A stretch of 64,000 nucleotides of DNA from CAWHJN01 sp963829705 (GCA_963829705.1 CAWHJN010000005.1:496001-560000), one strand, 5' to 3'. Shown: positions 42,206-51,678, counted from the stretch's first letter. The notes: a model not told the origin generated them from the letters alone. Numbers and translations: made by a program.

Positions 42206-42378
42206 GCGTTTATGCCTCGCCTGCCTCGCGGAGCACCTGATCGTCGGCAGCAGAGGCGCCTAATCCGGTCGAGCGCGATGAGACAGGACATGCCGCTTTA
42301 AACTCTCGGGTAAAGGCGAGGTCTTCGTTCAGCATTTCCTCATGCGTCCTCCGGTGCCACGCGCGGGCCACTACCCGG

Positions 42379-43860
42379 CTACGTGAGCGGCAGGTGCAAT
42401 GTGAACGTGCTGCCCTCGCCGAGCGTGCTCTCGGCGGTGAGGCGGCCACCGTGGGCGCGGGCGACAGAGGCGGCGATGGACAGGCCCAGCCCGGTGCCCT
42501 CGCCGCGCGTGCGGGCCTCGGAGCCCCGGTAGTAGCGCTCGAACACGTGCGGCAGCACATCGGCGGGGATGCCGCGCCCGGTGTCGCGCACGCGGACGAC
42601 GACGCTTTCGTCATCTGCGCGTGCACTCAGGGCAATGGTGCCGCCGGAGGGCGTGTGCTGGCGGGCGTTGGCGAGGAGGTTGTCGAGCAGCCGCAGCAGG
42701 CGCACGCCGTCGGCGTCGAGCACGGGCAGGCCGGGCGGGATATCGACGGCGAACGTGATGCCCGCGTCGCGCAGGAGGGCGCGGTGGGCGTCGGCGGCGG
42801 CGTGGAGCAGTTCGCCAACAGGCACAGGCTCGCGGCGCAGCGGGATGGAGCCGCCCTCCAACACGCTCAACTCGAACAGGTCGGCCACCATCCGGGTAAG
42901 GTGCGTGGCCTGCCGCCGCGCCGATGCCAGCGCCTGTGCGGCCTCGTCGGTGCGGTGTGCGTGCAAGAGGCGCTCGGCCTCCTCGGCGTAGCCGTGCAGC
43001 GCGGCCAGCGGCGTGCGTAAATCGTGGCCGACGTTGGCGACGAGTTCGCGGCGCAGCACGTCGGCGGCGCGCAGCGTCTCGACGGACTGCGCCACCTGCG
43101 CGGCCATCGTGTTGACGGCGTGCGCGAGCCGGGTGATCTCGTCGTCGCCGGTTTCGTCGAGGCGGGCGGCGTAGTCGCCCGCGCCGATCTTCTCGACGCC
43201 CCGCGTGATGCGGCGCAGCGGGCGCACGAGGCGGCGCGTGAAGAGCGCGCCCAGCAGCAGCGCCAGCGCCAGCGCCCCGGCGCCGGCCACCAGCAGCGCG
43301 CGCCGGAAGGCCGATTGTGTAGGCTCCAGCTCGGCGGCGAGCGACAGGGTGAGGGGCTGCACGACGAGGCCGCCCGCCAGCAGCCCGTCGGCGTCGTAGA
43401 TGGGCGCGACGCCCCACGTGCCCGCGGGCGCGTCGGCGTTGGCGTGGACCACCACCTCGCCCGCCGCCAGCAGCGTGTCGAGCCCGTCGGGCAGCGGCAG
43501 CGGCGTGAACAGGCTGTCGGGTACAAAGCGGTCCACGACGATCCCGTCGTAATCGACGAGGAAAACGGGGTCGGGAAAGCGGTCGGCGAGGTCGGCGCGC
43601 ACGAGCGGCGGCAGGGCGTCGAGCGCGCGCAGGCTGTCGGTGCGCTGCTCGATCTCCTCGGCGACCACGTCGAGGCGCAGCCGCAGGCTGTTGCCCGCGA
43701 GCACGCGGCTGCGGTCGCCCGCGAAGTACGCGCTCAAGGCCACCGCCAGCAATCCCGTGGCCACCTGCGCGCCGATGAGCACGAGGGCCACCCGCCCGAA
43801 CACCGATCCGTGGCGCGGCAGGCGAGGTTTTCGGGATGTTTTTCGGGAGAGGGCGGGCAC
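42379..43860 (-). CDS. Two-component sensor histidine kinase
   Basis: A 493-residue sensor kinase from GTG 43860; longer in-frame starts add low-complexity sequence. Two transmembrane helices (about 22-46 and 186-208) bracket a ~140-residue periplasmic domain (FLVDYDGIVVDRFVPDSLF, a CHASE/dCache-like fold by appearance). HAMP follows at 208-260. The H-box VGHDLRTPL contains His279. N-box DNLLANARQH (393-402), G1 DTGRG and G2 GTGLGL are intact, so it should be active. It lies 82 bases after the OmpR-type regulator gene on the same strand. The signal is unknown. Confidence 0.93.
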   Translation of the reverse strand: MPALSRKTSRKPRLPRHGSVFGRVALVLIGAQVATGLLAVALSAYFAGDRSRVLAGNSLRLRLDVVAEEIEQRTDSLRALDALPPLVRADLADRFPDPVFLVDYDGIVVDRFVPDSLFTPLPLPDGLDTLLAAGEVVVHANADAPAGTWGVAPIYDADGLLAGGLVVQPLTLSLAAELEPTQSAFRRALLVAGAGALALALLLGALFTRRLVRPLRRITRGVEKIGAGDYAARLDETGDDEITRLAHAVNTMAAQVAQSVETLRAADVLRRELVANVGHDLRTPLAALHGYAEEAERLLHAHRTDEAAQALASARRQATHLTRMVADLFELSVLEGGSIPLRREPVPVGELLHAAADAHRALLRDAGITFAVDIPPGLPVLDADGVRLLRLLDNLLANARQHTPSGGTIALSARADDESVVVRVRDTGRGIPADVLPHVFERYYRGSEARTRGEGTGLGLSIAASVARAHGGRLTAESTLGEGSTFTLHLPLT

Positions 43861-43942
43861 GGTGGCGGTCGAGGCGTGAAAAGCGGCTACCCGGTGGCCG
43901 CGCAAGCTACGCCCGGCGCCTGTCCGCTCCCGAAAGGACGGC

Positions 43943-44647
43943 CTACTCCGACGCCAGTTTGTAGCCGACGCCCCACACCGTCTTGACGAAGCGCGGCGCG
44001 CTCGGGTCGTCCTCGATCTTGGCACGCAGGCGCTGCACGTGGCTGTCTACCGTGCGGTCGTAGCCCTCGTAGAGAATCTGCCAGACGTGCTCGAGCAGTT
44101 GCATCCGGGTGAAGGGGCGGTCGGGGTGGCGGGCCAGGAACAGCAGCAGGTCGAACTCGCGCACGGTCAGGTGGATGGCCCTGTCGCCGCGCCGCACCTC
44201 GCGCCGCGTGGGCTCGATGGTGAGGTCGTCCACGCGGATGGGCGTGTCCTCGTCGGCCCCGGTAGCGCGCTCGCTGGCCTGCAACCGCCGCAAGGCCGAC
44301 CGCACGCGGGCGACGAGCTCTTGCAGGCTGAACGGCTTGGTGACGTAGTCATCGGCCCCGACTTCCAGCCCCACCACACGGTCGAGTTCTTCGGCCCGCG
44401 CCGTCAGCATCAGGATGTAGACGAGCGGGTAGCGCGCCCGCAGGCGACGGCAGACTTCGATGCCGTCGAGTTCGGGCAGCATCACGTCGAGGATGACGAG
44501 GTCGGGCACCGTGGCCTCGGCTTTCTGAAGCGCCTCCGGCCCCGTCGAGGCCGTCTCGACGCTGTAGCCACCCTCGCGCATCCGGCCCGCGACGAGAGCC
44601 TGGAGTTCGGGGTCGTCTTCGACGATCAGCAGGTGGGGCGTGGACAT
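43943..44647 (-). CDS. OmpR/PhoB-family response regulator
   Basis: A 234-residue DNA-binding regulator. The receiver domain starts MSTPHLLIVEDD, with the phosphorylation site Asp54 in LVILDVMLPELDG and Lys104 in DDYVTKPFS. The C-terminal winged helix (about 135-232) has the trans-activation loop motif LTVREFDLLLFLARHP and YDRTVDSHVQRLRAKIE. The ATG at 44647 is set by this family N-terminus. It is first gene of the pair with the histidine kinase and is divergent from the exported 44791 protein, a candidate target. Confidence 0.94.
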   Translation of the reverse strand: MSTPHLLIVEDDPELQALVAGRMREGGYSVETASTGPEALQKAEATVPDLVILDVMLPELDGIEVCRRLRARYPLVYILMLTARAEELDRVVGLEVGADDYVTKPFSLQELVARVRSALRRLQASERATGADEDTPIRVDDLTIEPTRREVRRGDRAIHLTVREFDLLLFLARHPDRPFTRMQLLEHVWQILYEGYDRTVDSHVQRLRAKIEDDPSAPRFVKTVWGVGYKLASE

Positions 44648-44790
44648 GAGGATGCGCGCGGGACGAGGAAATCGAATATACTGGCAGGGCCGACGTGCCG
44701 CCGCGGGCGTGGAAATTGGTGCGGTTTGGCCACAGTTCCGTGACATCCCCACCCGCGTGCCCGCGTTGACGGCGATACATTCCCCTCGTC

Positions 44791-45501
44791 ATGCGCTTTC
44801 TGTCCATGTTGCTGCTCGTGCTGCTCGCTGCCTCTACCGGAGTGCAGGCGCAGACGCGTCCGCCCGAAACGCTCGTGGAGCGGTGGGTGGCGTCGCAGGA
44901 GCGCGCCGCGCGCCGCGCCGGGGACGTGCGCTGCCGCGAGGAAAGCCTCCGCCGGATCGACAGTCCCAAAGGGGCGCGCGAGATCCACACGGTGTCGCGC
45001 CTGCACAGCCGCGCGGGCACGCCGCACCTCGACCGTGACATCGAGCACGTGGCCGTCAACGGGCGAGCGGTGCCTGCCGAGGAGCAGGGGCGCATCGTGC
45101 GCTACCTGCGTCACGGACGCTCGGGGGCGGGCAGCCTAACCGACATGCTGACGCTCTTCGGGCCGCTGATGCGCCCGCTCGTGCCCGAGGAGCTGCCGCG
45201 CGCCGATCCGCTCGCGGGCGGCAGCATGCGCGCCGACCTGCTGGGGTCCCCGGGAGGTGGGGTGGAAAGGCTGACGTTGTGGTTCGACGCCCGCTCGGAG
45301 AGGCTCCTCCAGAGCCGCCTGCGCGTCCGCCACGATCCCGACGCCGCCCCTATCGTCGTGGAGACGCACTACCGGCGTGTGCGTGGCCTCGACCTGCCCG
45401 AGCGCCGCAGCGTCGAAGGCACGATGCAGGTGCGCCGCCGCAGCCGCTCCTTCACGCTGCTCTACAAGCAAACGCTCACGTACGAGTGCCGGGTGGAGTG
45501 A
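44791..45501 (+). CDS. Exported protein of unknown function
   Basis: A 236-residue protein with a signal peptide (MRFLSMLLLVLLAASTGVQAQ). The mature part has an acidic/basic helical start (LVERWVASQERAARRAGDVRCREESLRR) and then beta strands (ERLTLWFDARSERLLQSRLRVRH; RRSRSFTLLYKQTLTYECRVE). It loosely resembles LolA/outer-membrane lipoprotein-sorting-like folds but shows no diagnostic motif. Its two cysteines (near the N- and C-termini) might pair. A TACATT box sits ten bases before the ATG. It is divergent from the two-component pair. Confidence 0.7.
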   Translation: MRFLSMLLLVLLAASTGVQAQTRPPETLVERWVASQERAARRAGDVRCREESLRRIDSPKGAREIHTVSRLHSRAGTPHLDRDIEHVAVNGRAVPAEEQGRIVRYLRHGRSGAGSLTDMLTLFGPLMRPLVPEELPRADPLAGGSMRADLLGSPGGGVERLTLWFDARSERLLQSRLRVRHDPDAAPIVVETHYRRVRGLDLPERRSVEGTMQVRRRSRSFTLLYKQTLTYECRVE

Positions 45502-45531
45502 AAGTCGGAACGCGGAAGTGCGGAAGGACGA
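45502..45531. repeat. Short heptad repeat array
   Basis: AAAGTCG, GAACGCG, GAAGTGC, GGAAGGA directly after the stop of the exported protein, in the 59-base convergent spacer. Confidence 0.5.
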
Positions 45532-45560
45532 CGGCATTCCATGCGCCAAACTCGCTGATT

Positions 45561-47969
45561 TCACCACCCGCCGCCGATAGGTGGGCCGGGGGGCACCTCG
45601 ACTTCGGGTGCGGGTGGCATCTCGCTGAAGGGGCGGTCGAAGAAGCGGTCGATGCGGTGCCGGTGGTACAGGCCGAAGGCATCCTCTCCGAGGGCGGTCT
45701 TTACGCTCCTCAGCTGGTCGTACGCGACGGCCCGCACGGGCGGGGACGACGACGCGCCATCTGCCACGCGCATCAGCGCGTCGATCCACTGGGCGTAGAC
45801 GATCTGCGCCACCTGGGCGTCGGAGGGCCGGGGTGACTGGAGCGGTCGGCGGAGCGTGCGTTCCACCTGGCTCCACACGTCGGCGAGGCCGGGGAGCGAG
45901 GCGTCGAGCGTGGACTGATAGGCGAGGCGCGTGGCGCGGTCGGAGCGCGTGAGTTCACTTATCACGAGCGCCGCCGCAGCTTCAGCGGGCGCGTACGGGT
46001 CGAAGGCCAGGCCCGTCTGGCTGTCGAAGTACTCGCGCGTGTCGCCGTAGCCTGCCGGCGGCGGCGGGATGGTCTGCTGCAGCGCAGGGGTGAGGCGCAG
46101 CGCGTCAGGCGCGAGCGTTTCGAGGAGTGCATCGAGCGCGGCGCGCTGCACGTCGCCCGCGACGGCCCGGGCAGGCTCCACACCGTCGCCGCGGAGGGCG
46201 TAGGCGTACGTCTGCCCACCGAGCAGCTTGGCGGCGGCAGCGGCGGCGTAGCGGTGGTAGAGAAACAGCGGCACGAGGGCGTCCTCGAGCGTCGAGAGCG
46301 GGCGGCCCGCACGGATGACGCGCTCACCGAAGCGGTCGAGCGCGGCGCGGCGCGCGGCCATCGTCTCGCGCAGGTTGGCGACGACGTCGGTGCCGTTTTC
46401 CCACTGGCTCGTGCGGGCGTCGAGTGCCCCGGCATTGTCGCGGTCGCTGAGGTAGACGAGTCCGCGCGCCCGCATATCGGCGATCACGGCGTCGAGTCCG
46501 GCGCGCTCGCCGTCGCCGAAATCGGTGTAACCGTACTGGATGGCGGCCTCGTCCCACGCGCCGATGCCCACGGCGTAGGCATCCGACAGGTCGAGCGTGC
46601 CGTCGGGCTGCACGCGCGCCAGCGGGGCGGGGTAATCCATCACCGAGGCGCGGTCGTTGATGCTCGCGGCGAAGTTGTGAGCCAGTCCCAGCGTGTGCCC
46701 TACCTCGTGCGCCGAGAGCTGCCGGATGCGGGCCAGCGCCATCGCCAGCATGGGGTCGGCGTCGGGCGCGAAGCCGGTGGCGTTTTCGCCCTCGTAAGGA
46801 GCCAGCAGCGCCTCGGCGATGAGGTAATCCTGCCGCACGCGCAGCGAGCCGAGCGAGACGTGCCCTTTCAAAATCTCGCCCGTGCGCGGGTCCACGACCG
46901 ACGCGCCGTAGCTCCACCCGCGCGTCGAGCGGTGCACCCACTGGATGACGTTGTAGCGCACGTCGAGCGGGTCGGCATCGTCGGGCAGCACCTCGACGCG
47001 GAAGGCGTCGCGGTAGCCTGCCGCCGTGAAGGCGTCGTTCCACCACCGCGCGCCGTCGAGCAGGGCGCTGCGGACGGGCTCGGGCGTGCCGTTGTCGAGG
47101 TAGTAGATGATGGGTTCGATGGGCGTGCAGAGGCCGTCGGCATCGCGAGGCCCGGCGCATTTCAGGCGGTGCCGCACGAGGTAGCGCTGCGTCAGGTCGT
47201 CCCCGATGGGGACGCTGTAATCCTGCCACTGCACGCCGAAGAAGCCCGAGTTGGGATGGAATGCGCGCGGTGTGTAGCCGTCGTCCGGCAGTTCGATGAG
47301 CGAGTGGCGCACGCGCAGCGTCACGCTGCCCGCCTCGGCGGCGACGCTGCGGACGAGGTTGCCGGGCTCGTCGGAGGCGAAGGTCAGGCGCGCCTCCATC
47401 TCAGTGTTTTTCGGGAACGCCCGCAGCCGCTCGGGTACCAGCGCCGACCGCGCGCCATCTACTCGAAACGAACCCTGGCGCGTGTTTTTGAGCGTCTGCG
47501 CCACCCCGTGCGCGTCGCGCACCACGAACGGCGTCGCGTCCACGAGTACACGGTCGCCCGTCTCTGCCGCGACGGGAAAGCCCCAGAGGATGCCCTCGGC
47601 GAACGCATCGCGCACCGACTGCCGCTCGGCCGCGTTGTCGCTGGAGGCGCGGTAGCGCAGGTTGGGCGCGACGAGCAGCACCTTCGGCCCGACGCGCTCG
47701 AAATGCACCACCCAGCTGTCGCCGAGTTGCCCACGATCCAGCCCCACATCGTTCGAGCCGAGACCGGTCGGCAGCGACACCTGGTAGAGAAAATCGGCGT
47801 CGAGGCGCGGGATTTCGAGGTAGACGGTGCCCTGAGCAGCGTCGTGGTAGAGCGGAAAAAAGCCGTCGAGCCGCGTCATGCCCGCCGTCTTCTCGGCGAT
47901 GGTGGGCGTTTGGGCAGCGAGCGTGGGCGCGAGGAGCAGCAGTGCGAAGAGCGGGAGCAGGCGGGGCAT
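45561..47969 (-). CDS. Secreted zinc metalloprotease (DUF5117/DUF5118/DUF4953 type)
   Basis: An 802-residue exported protease with signal peptide MPRLLPLFALLLLAPTLAAQ. The ~200-residue N-terminal part matches the DUF5118/DUF5117 pattern (GFFPLYHDAAQGTVYLEIPRL; DLTQRYLVRHRL). The catalytic motif HEVGHTLGLAH is at 421-431 and a Met-turn SVMDYP follows (Met444), a metzincin-like arrangement. Upstream strands WWNDAFTAAGYRDAF and NVIQWVHRSTRGWSYGAS are typical of the family. The ~370-residue C-terminal part is helical. The family is common in Bacteroidota; substrates are unknown. No T9SS domain is visible. The ATG at 47969 is fixed by the signal peptide. Confidence 0.92.
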   Translation of the reverse strand: MPRLLPLFALLLLAPTLAAQTPTIAEKTAGMTRLDGFFPLYHDAAQGTVYLEIPRLDADFLYQVSLPTGLGSNDVGLDRGQLGDSWVVHFERVGPKVLLVAPNLRYRASSDNAAERQSVRDAFAEGILWGFPVAAETGDRVLVDATPFVVRDAHGVAQTLKNTRQGSFRVDGARSALVPERLRAFPKNTEMEARLTFASDEPGNLVRSVAAEAGSVTLRVRHSLIELPDDGYTPRAFHPNSGFFGVQWQDYSVPIGDDLTQRYLVRHRLKCAGPRDADGLCTPIEPIIYYLDNGTPEPVRSALLDGARWWNDAFTAAGYRDAFRVEVLPDDADPLDVRYNVIQWVHRSTRGWSYGASVVDPRTGEILKGHVSLGSLRVRQDYLIAEALLAPYEGENATGFAPDADPMLAMALARIRQLSAHEVGHTLGLAHNFAASINDRASVMDYPAPLARVQPDGTLDLSDAYAVGIGAWDEAAIQYGYTDFGDGERAGLDAVIADMRARGLVYLSDRDNAGALDARTSQWENGTDVVANLRETMAARRAALDRFGERVIRAGRPLSTLEDALVPLFLYHRYAAAAAAKLLGGQTYAYALRGDGVEPARAVAGDVQRAALDALLETLAPDALRLTPALQQTIPPPPAGYGDTREYFDSQTGLAFDPYAPAEAAAALVISELTRSDRATRLAYQSTLDASLPGLADVWSQVERTLRRPLQSPRPSDAQVAQIVYAQWIDALMRVADGASSSPPVRAVAYDQLRSVKTALGEDAFGLYHRHRIDRFFDRPFSEMPPAPEVEVPPGPPIGGGW

Positions 47970-47995
47970 GGCGGCGATGGAAATGAGGACGGAGG

Positions 47996-48001
47996 AAGAT
48001 A
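47996..48001 (-). promoter_or_regulatory. TATCTT box upstream of the metalloprotease gene
   Basis: TATCTT on the minus strand, 26 bases before the ATG, consistent with the recurrent element. Confidence 0.35.
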
Positions 48002-48114
48002 GCCGCTGCGAACCGCGCATCGAGCCGCACCCCGCGCTCGAACCCCGTGGAAACGCGCCTCGCTCCCGGCCACGCGCTCCGATGCCATGCAGGCGGCAAT
48101 GAATTACGCTCCTC

Positions 48115-48612
48115 CTACCAGCCCCACGAGCCTGCGGCACCTTTGAACGGGCCGACGACCTTCGACGTGATCCAGCCGCCGTAGAAGCCGCCGGGCTGCG
48201 GCGTCACCTTTTCGCCGTCCACGAAGCACGCATCGACCTTCGCGGGGTAGAAGGCGACGTGGTCGCGCAGCGGCTCGAACGGCCCCGAGGGCGACGGGTA
48301 GGCCCACGCCGCGCGGTCGGCTCGGTGGCCGCCTGCGAGCACGTCGTAGTAGACGGCGCGGCCCTTGAATTCGCAGAACGAGCCGTCGGGCGCGGGCACG
48401 AGCCGTTCCATTTGCACGTCCTCGGGTGGGAAGTAGTAGACGGGTGGGTGGCTGGTTTCGAGCACGCGCCAGCCGTTCGTCGTCTCCGCCACCACCTCGC
48501 CGCCGTGCTCGACGCGCAACGTCTCGCGCACCCGCTCCAGCCGAGGCGGCCTCGGATAATCCCACACGGATTCCTGCCCGGGGCCAGGTTTTATGGGTTT
48601 GACAGGGAGCAT
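48115..48612 (-). CDS. DUF427 domain protein
   Basis: A 165-residue protein. The conserved DUF427 core spans about residues 30-155: VVAETTNGWRVLETSHPPVYYFP, FCEFKGRAVYYDV, VAFYP and the closing FYGGWITSKVVGPFKG. The family is small, all-beta and cytosolic, with no established biochemical role. It lies 23 bases downstream of nhaA on the same strand and is likely cotranscribed with it. Confidence 0.88.
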   Translation of the reverse strand: MLPVKPIKPGPGQESVWDYPRPPRLERVRETLRVEHGGEVVAETTNGWRVLETSHPPVYYFPPEDVQMERLVPAPDGSFCEFKGRAVYYDVLAGGHRADRAAWAYPSPSGPFEPLRDHVAFYPAKVDACFVDGEKVTPQPGGFYGGWITSKVVGPFKGAAGSWGW

Positions 48613-48635
48613 AGGAATGGGTTGATTCGTCGACG

Positions 48636-49826
48636 TTAGAAATTCTTTGCTGCGCTCGTTCGCAGCAGCACGTAGCCGCCCACGCCCATGAGCGTCGAGG
48701 CGACGAGGATGCCCAGTTTGGCGCTGTCGAGCAACAGCGCGCTGTCGAAGGCCAGGCCCGCGATGAAGAGCGACATCGTGAAGCCCACGCCCGTCAGCAG
48801 CGACACGCCCAGCATCTGCCGCCACGTGACGCCCGTGGGCAGCGAGGCGAGGCCTACTTTGATGGCGAGCCAGGCGCACAGCATCACCCCGATGGGCTTG
48901 CCCACCATCAGGCCCAGCAGGATCCCCAGCGACACGGCGCTGCCCAGGTCCGCGCCGCCGCCCAGCGCCACGCCCGCGTTGGCGAGCGCGAAGACGGGCA
49001 GCACGAGAAACGCGATATAGCCGTGCAGCGCGTGCTCCATGCGGTGGAGGAGGCTGTCGTGGTAATCGGCCTCGCCCTCCGCATCGATGGGCACGGTGAG
49101 GGCCACGAGCACGCCCGCGATGGTCGCGTGGACGCCCGACTTCAGGAACGCCACCCACACCACGAGGCCGAGCACCACGAAGACGGCCACGCGGCGGACG
49201 CCCAGGCGGCTCAGCAGCGCCAGCACCGCCAGCGCGCCGAAGCCCACGAGCAGGCTCGCCACCGACAACTCGGCGGTGTAAAAGAGCGCGATCACGAGCA
49301 CCGCCCCGAGGTCGTCCACGATGGCAAGGGCCGTCAGGAAGATCTTGAGCGCCACGGGTGCGCGCGATCCCAGCAGCGCCAGCACGCCGAGAGCGAAGGC
49401 GATGTCGGTCGCCATCGGGATGCCCCACCCGGCGGCCGCATCGGTGCCCGAGGTGACGACGAGGTAGAACAGCGCGGGCACGGCCATGCCGCCCACGGCC
49501 CCGGCCAGCGCCAGCGCCGCCTGCCGCGGCTGCCGCAGTTCGCCCGTCAGCACCTCGCGCTTGATCTCCAGTCCGACGAGGAAGAAAAACAGCGCCATCA
49601 GCCCGTCGTTGATCCACAGGATGAGGGGCTTCGAGATCGCGGCATCTTCCAGCCCGACGGTGAGGTACGCGCCCCACAACTCGGCGTAGGAGGCGGCGAA
49701 GGGCGAGTTGGCCCACACGAGCGCGAGCGCGGCGCAGGCCATGAGAAGGAGGCCACCGGCGGCCTCCATGCGGATGAAGGCGAGGATCGACGCGGAGATG
49801 CGCGCCGTGAGGGAAGAGGGCTGCAT
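48636..49826 (-). CDS. nhaA: Na+/H+ antiporter NhaA
   Basis: NhaA exchanges two protons for one sodium across the inner membrane for pH and salt homeostasis. The product is 396 residues from ATG 49826 (MQPSSLTARISASILAFIR). Family segments are present: NDGLMALFFFLVGLEIKRE, IPMATDIAFALGVLALLG, the paired aspartates in AIVDDLGAVLVIALFYT (the sites equivalent to E. coli Asp163/Asp164), and GVGFTMSLFIAGLAF. The start is fixed by the family N-terminus. The DUF427 gene follows closely. With the CPA2 antiporter at 23.4 kb it gives the window two cation/proton exchangers. Confidence 0.96.
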   Translation of the reverse strand: MQPSSLTARISASILAFIRMEAAGGLLLMACAALALVWANSPFAASYAELWGAYLTVGLEDAAISKPLILWINDGLMALFFFLVGLEIKREVLTGELRQPRQAALALAGAVGGMAVPALFYLVVTSGTDAAAGWGIPMATDIAFALGVLALLGSRAPVALKIFLTALAIVDDLGAVLVIALFYTAELSVASLLVGFGALAVLALLSRLGVRRVAVFVVLGLVVWVAFLKSGVHATIAGVLVALTVPIDAEGEADYHDSLLHRMEHALHGYIAFLVLPVFALANAGVALGGGADLGSAVSLGILLGLMVGKPIGVMLCAWLAIKVGLASLPTGVTWRQMLGVSLLTGVGFTMSLFIAGLAFDSALLLDSAKLGILVASTLMGVGGYVLLRTSAAKNF

Positions 49827-50178
49827 GAGTCTGGATCGGGCAGGGCGCGGCCATGAGGGCGGCACCACGGAAGCGGAGAGAACGGGAGGCAGGCGCGAAG
49901 GCGCGAGGCAAAAGCCTCTACCGTTCAAACGGCGTCAGAAACGCGATCCAGGCGGCCAGGCTGCACACGTCGCGGCGCGGAGGCGGCGGAGAAGTGTGCA
50001 TCGAGGCAGGGGAGAGAGGAGCGGAAAGAGGCCAGGCTATGCCGGATTCTCGCGTCAGGTTTCCGTTATGGGGTGTGATTCGCACGTCGTTCGTGATTCG
50101 TCACCGCCGCACATCGCCTCTTCACCGGGCAGAGCGGCGGGCGGGGGCGCATTTGCGCAGTATTTTGCCGCCGCTACC
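49827..50178. other. Spacer between nhaA and tRNA-Ser
   Basis: About 350 bases with no supported gene; it should hold the nhaA promoter (minus) and the tRNA promoter (plus). A small perfect stem-loop GAGGCAAAAGCCTC is visible near 49903-49920. No riboswitch recognised. Confidence 0.5.
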
Positions 50179-50263
50179 GGAGGGGTGGCAGAGTGGTTGA
50201 ATGCAACGGTCTTGAAAACCGTCGTGCCGCGAGGCACCGTGGGTTCGAATCCCACCCCCTCCG
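50179..50263 (+). tRNA. tRNA-Ser (anticodon UGA)
   Basis: The acceptor stem GGAGGGG pairs with CCCCTCC. Anticodon stem ACGGT/ACCGT encloses the loop CTTGAAA (anticodon TGA). A long class II variable arm GTGCCGCGAGGCACC is present. T-arm GTGGGTTCGAATCCCAC. Discriminator G. CCA is not encoded. Confidence 0.97.
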
Positions 50264-50312
50264 CCTGTTTGTGAGCCGGTGCGTGTGCCCGGTATACCCC
50301 ACGTTCTGCCTC

Positions 50313-51527
50313 ATGCCCCACGATTCGCAGCCTCCCGGTAGAACGGGCCTGTCGCCGATGGCGAAGCCCTTCGCGCACGCACTCGACCGCATGGACGCCC
50401 GCGCCGTCCTCCGCCCGGACGAACTCGAAGCGCGTGCGGCGTCGCTGCTCGAAGCCCGCTTCGGGCCGGGCGACGCCCCCGCGACGGCGTTCGCGCGCGG
50501 CGGGGCCGGGCTCATCAGCGAGCACACGCACTACTACGACGGCTTCGCACTGATGCTGCCGCTGACGCAGGGCACCGCCGTCGCCCTCCGCCCCGCTCGG
50601 CAGGGCACGTCGGCGGTGGCCATCGAGGGGGGAACCGTGGAAACGCTCGGCGCCGAAGCCGAGGGCCCGTCGCAGCCGGGCGCGCGGGTGGTGCGCGAGG
50701 TGCTGGCGCGGCGGGGCGCGGAGCCGGTGGAGGTGGCCGTCGTCGGCTCCATCCCAATGTGTTTTCAGGACGCCCGGCTGTCGTCGCTGGCGGTGGCGGT
50801 GGGGCGTGGGTTGCAGAAGCTGGCGGTGGAAAAACCACAGGACGCGCGGCGGGCCGTGCTGGGCACGCTCGTCGAGGCGCTCCAGGCGGCGCTCTACCCG
50901 TTCAGCCTGGCGTACCTCATCACCGCCTACGAGGGCGAGCCGGGCACGTACTCGCTCGTGGACACGCACACGCACGAGCATCGTCCGCTGGCCGCGCTGC
51001 CCGAGACGCAGGCCGCGTGGGGGCTGTTCGACCCCGGCAGGGGACGCATCAGCGGGCCGCGCAGCCTGGCGCTCCAGCGCCGCGCCACGCGCGCGCTCGC
51101 CCACCTGCGCGACAAGGGCATCGGATTGGGCTCGTTCCGCTACCTCGAACACCGCGACCTGCCCGCCGCTCTCGACGCCGCCGACCCGGCCTTCCGCCCG
51201 ACGATCCAGTTTCTCGTCACCGAGAACCGCCGCGTGATGAACCTCGTCCACGCCATCGTGCAGGGCGACACGCAGAAGATGGGCGCCGTCCTTCGCATGA
51301 GCTACCTCGCCCGCCGCGAGTGGGAGGGCAGCCGTGCCGCCGAGGACGCCGCCCACTCGGTGGCCGAGGTGATGGCGCTCGACGGCGTCTACGGTACCGC
51401 CCTCACCGGCCACGGCCGCTCGCTCCTCGTGCTCGGACGCCCCGCCATCCTCCCCACGGCGCTCGACAAAATGGCCGACGCGGTGGCGGTGCAGACCGGG
51501 CAGACGGCGTCGGCGATGCTGCTGTAG
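50313..51527 (+). CDS. Galactokinase-like GHMP-fold protein with degenerate active site
   Basis: The product is 404 residues from ATG 50313 (ATG 50358 is an alternative). The N-terminal motif GGAGLISEHTHYYDGFALM matches the galactokinase signature (GRVNLIGEHTDYxxG in active enzymes) with changes. The phosphate-loop motif expected as PxGxGLSSSA reads PMCFQDARLSSLAVAV, without its glycines. The CGIMDQ segment that supplies the catalytic Asp is replaced by sequence near YPFSLAYLI. The third motif (TGxGxGG) reads TGHGRSLL. The fold is kept but catalytic features are lost, so a regulator or pseudo-enzyme is likely, as known for Gal3-type proteins. No other Leloir genes are nearby. Confidence 0.8.
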   Translation: MPHDSQPPGRTGLSPMAKPFAHALDRMDARAVLRPDELEARAASLLEARFGPGDAPATAFARGGAGLISEHTHYYDGFALMLPLTQGTAVALRPARQGTSAVAIEGGTVETLGAEAEGPSQPGARVVREVLARRGAEPVEVAVVGSIPMCFQDARLSSLAVAVGRGLQKLAVEKPQDARRAVLGTLVEALQAALYPFSLAYLITAYEGEPGTYSLVDTHTHEHRPLAALPETQAAWGLFDPGRGRISGPRSLALQRRATRALAHLRDKGIGLGSFRYLEHRDLPAALDAADPAFRPTIQFLVTENRRVMNLVHAIVQGDTQKMGAVLRMSYLARREWEGSRAAEDAAHSVAEVMALDGVYGTALTGHGRSLLVLGRPAILPTALDKMADAVAVQTGQTASAMLL

Positions 51528-51530
51528 GGA

Positions 51531-51620
51531 AAGTCGGATTTCGGAAGTCGGAAGGGTGGGTTGGCTACCCGGCTCGATGACCAACCCAGCCAACTAACCA
51601 CCTCGACCCACCAACCCGCC
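51531..51620. repeat. Heptad repeat array after the galactokinase-like gene
   Basis: AAGTCGG, ATTTCGG, AAGTCGG, AAGGGTG, GGTTGGC, TACCCGG, CTCGATG, ACCAACC, CAGCCAA, CTAACCA and so on in one 7-bp register, starting three bases after the stop. GGTTGG and CCAACC units could fold back on each other and act as a transcript end. Confidence 0.65.
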
Positions 51621-51678
51621 CTTCGCCGGAACGGAGTCAGGCGTTTGGTCATACGTTGGCGCTCCAAACCCTGCCCGC

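Noticed and set aside
46254..48002. Plus-strand frame opposite the DUF5117-type metalloprotease
   Set aside because: The opposite strand has HEVGHTLGLAH and a signal peptide; the antisense frame has no features.
51531..51620. CRISPR array
   Set aside because: The periodicity is 7 bp with degenerate units and no 20-40-bp repeat/spacer alternation; no cas genes are present anywhere in the window.
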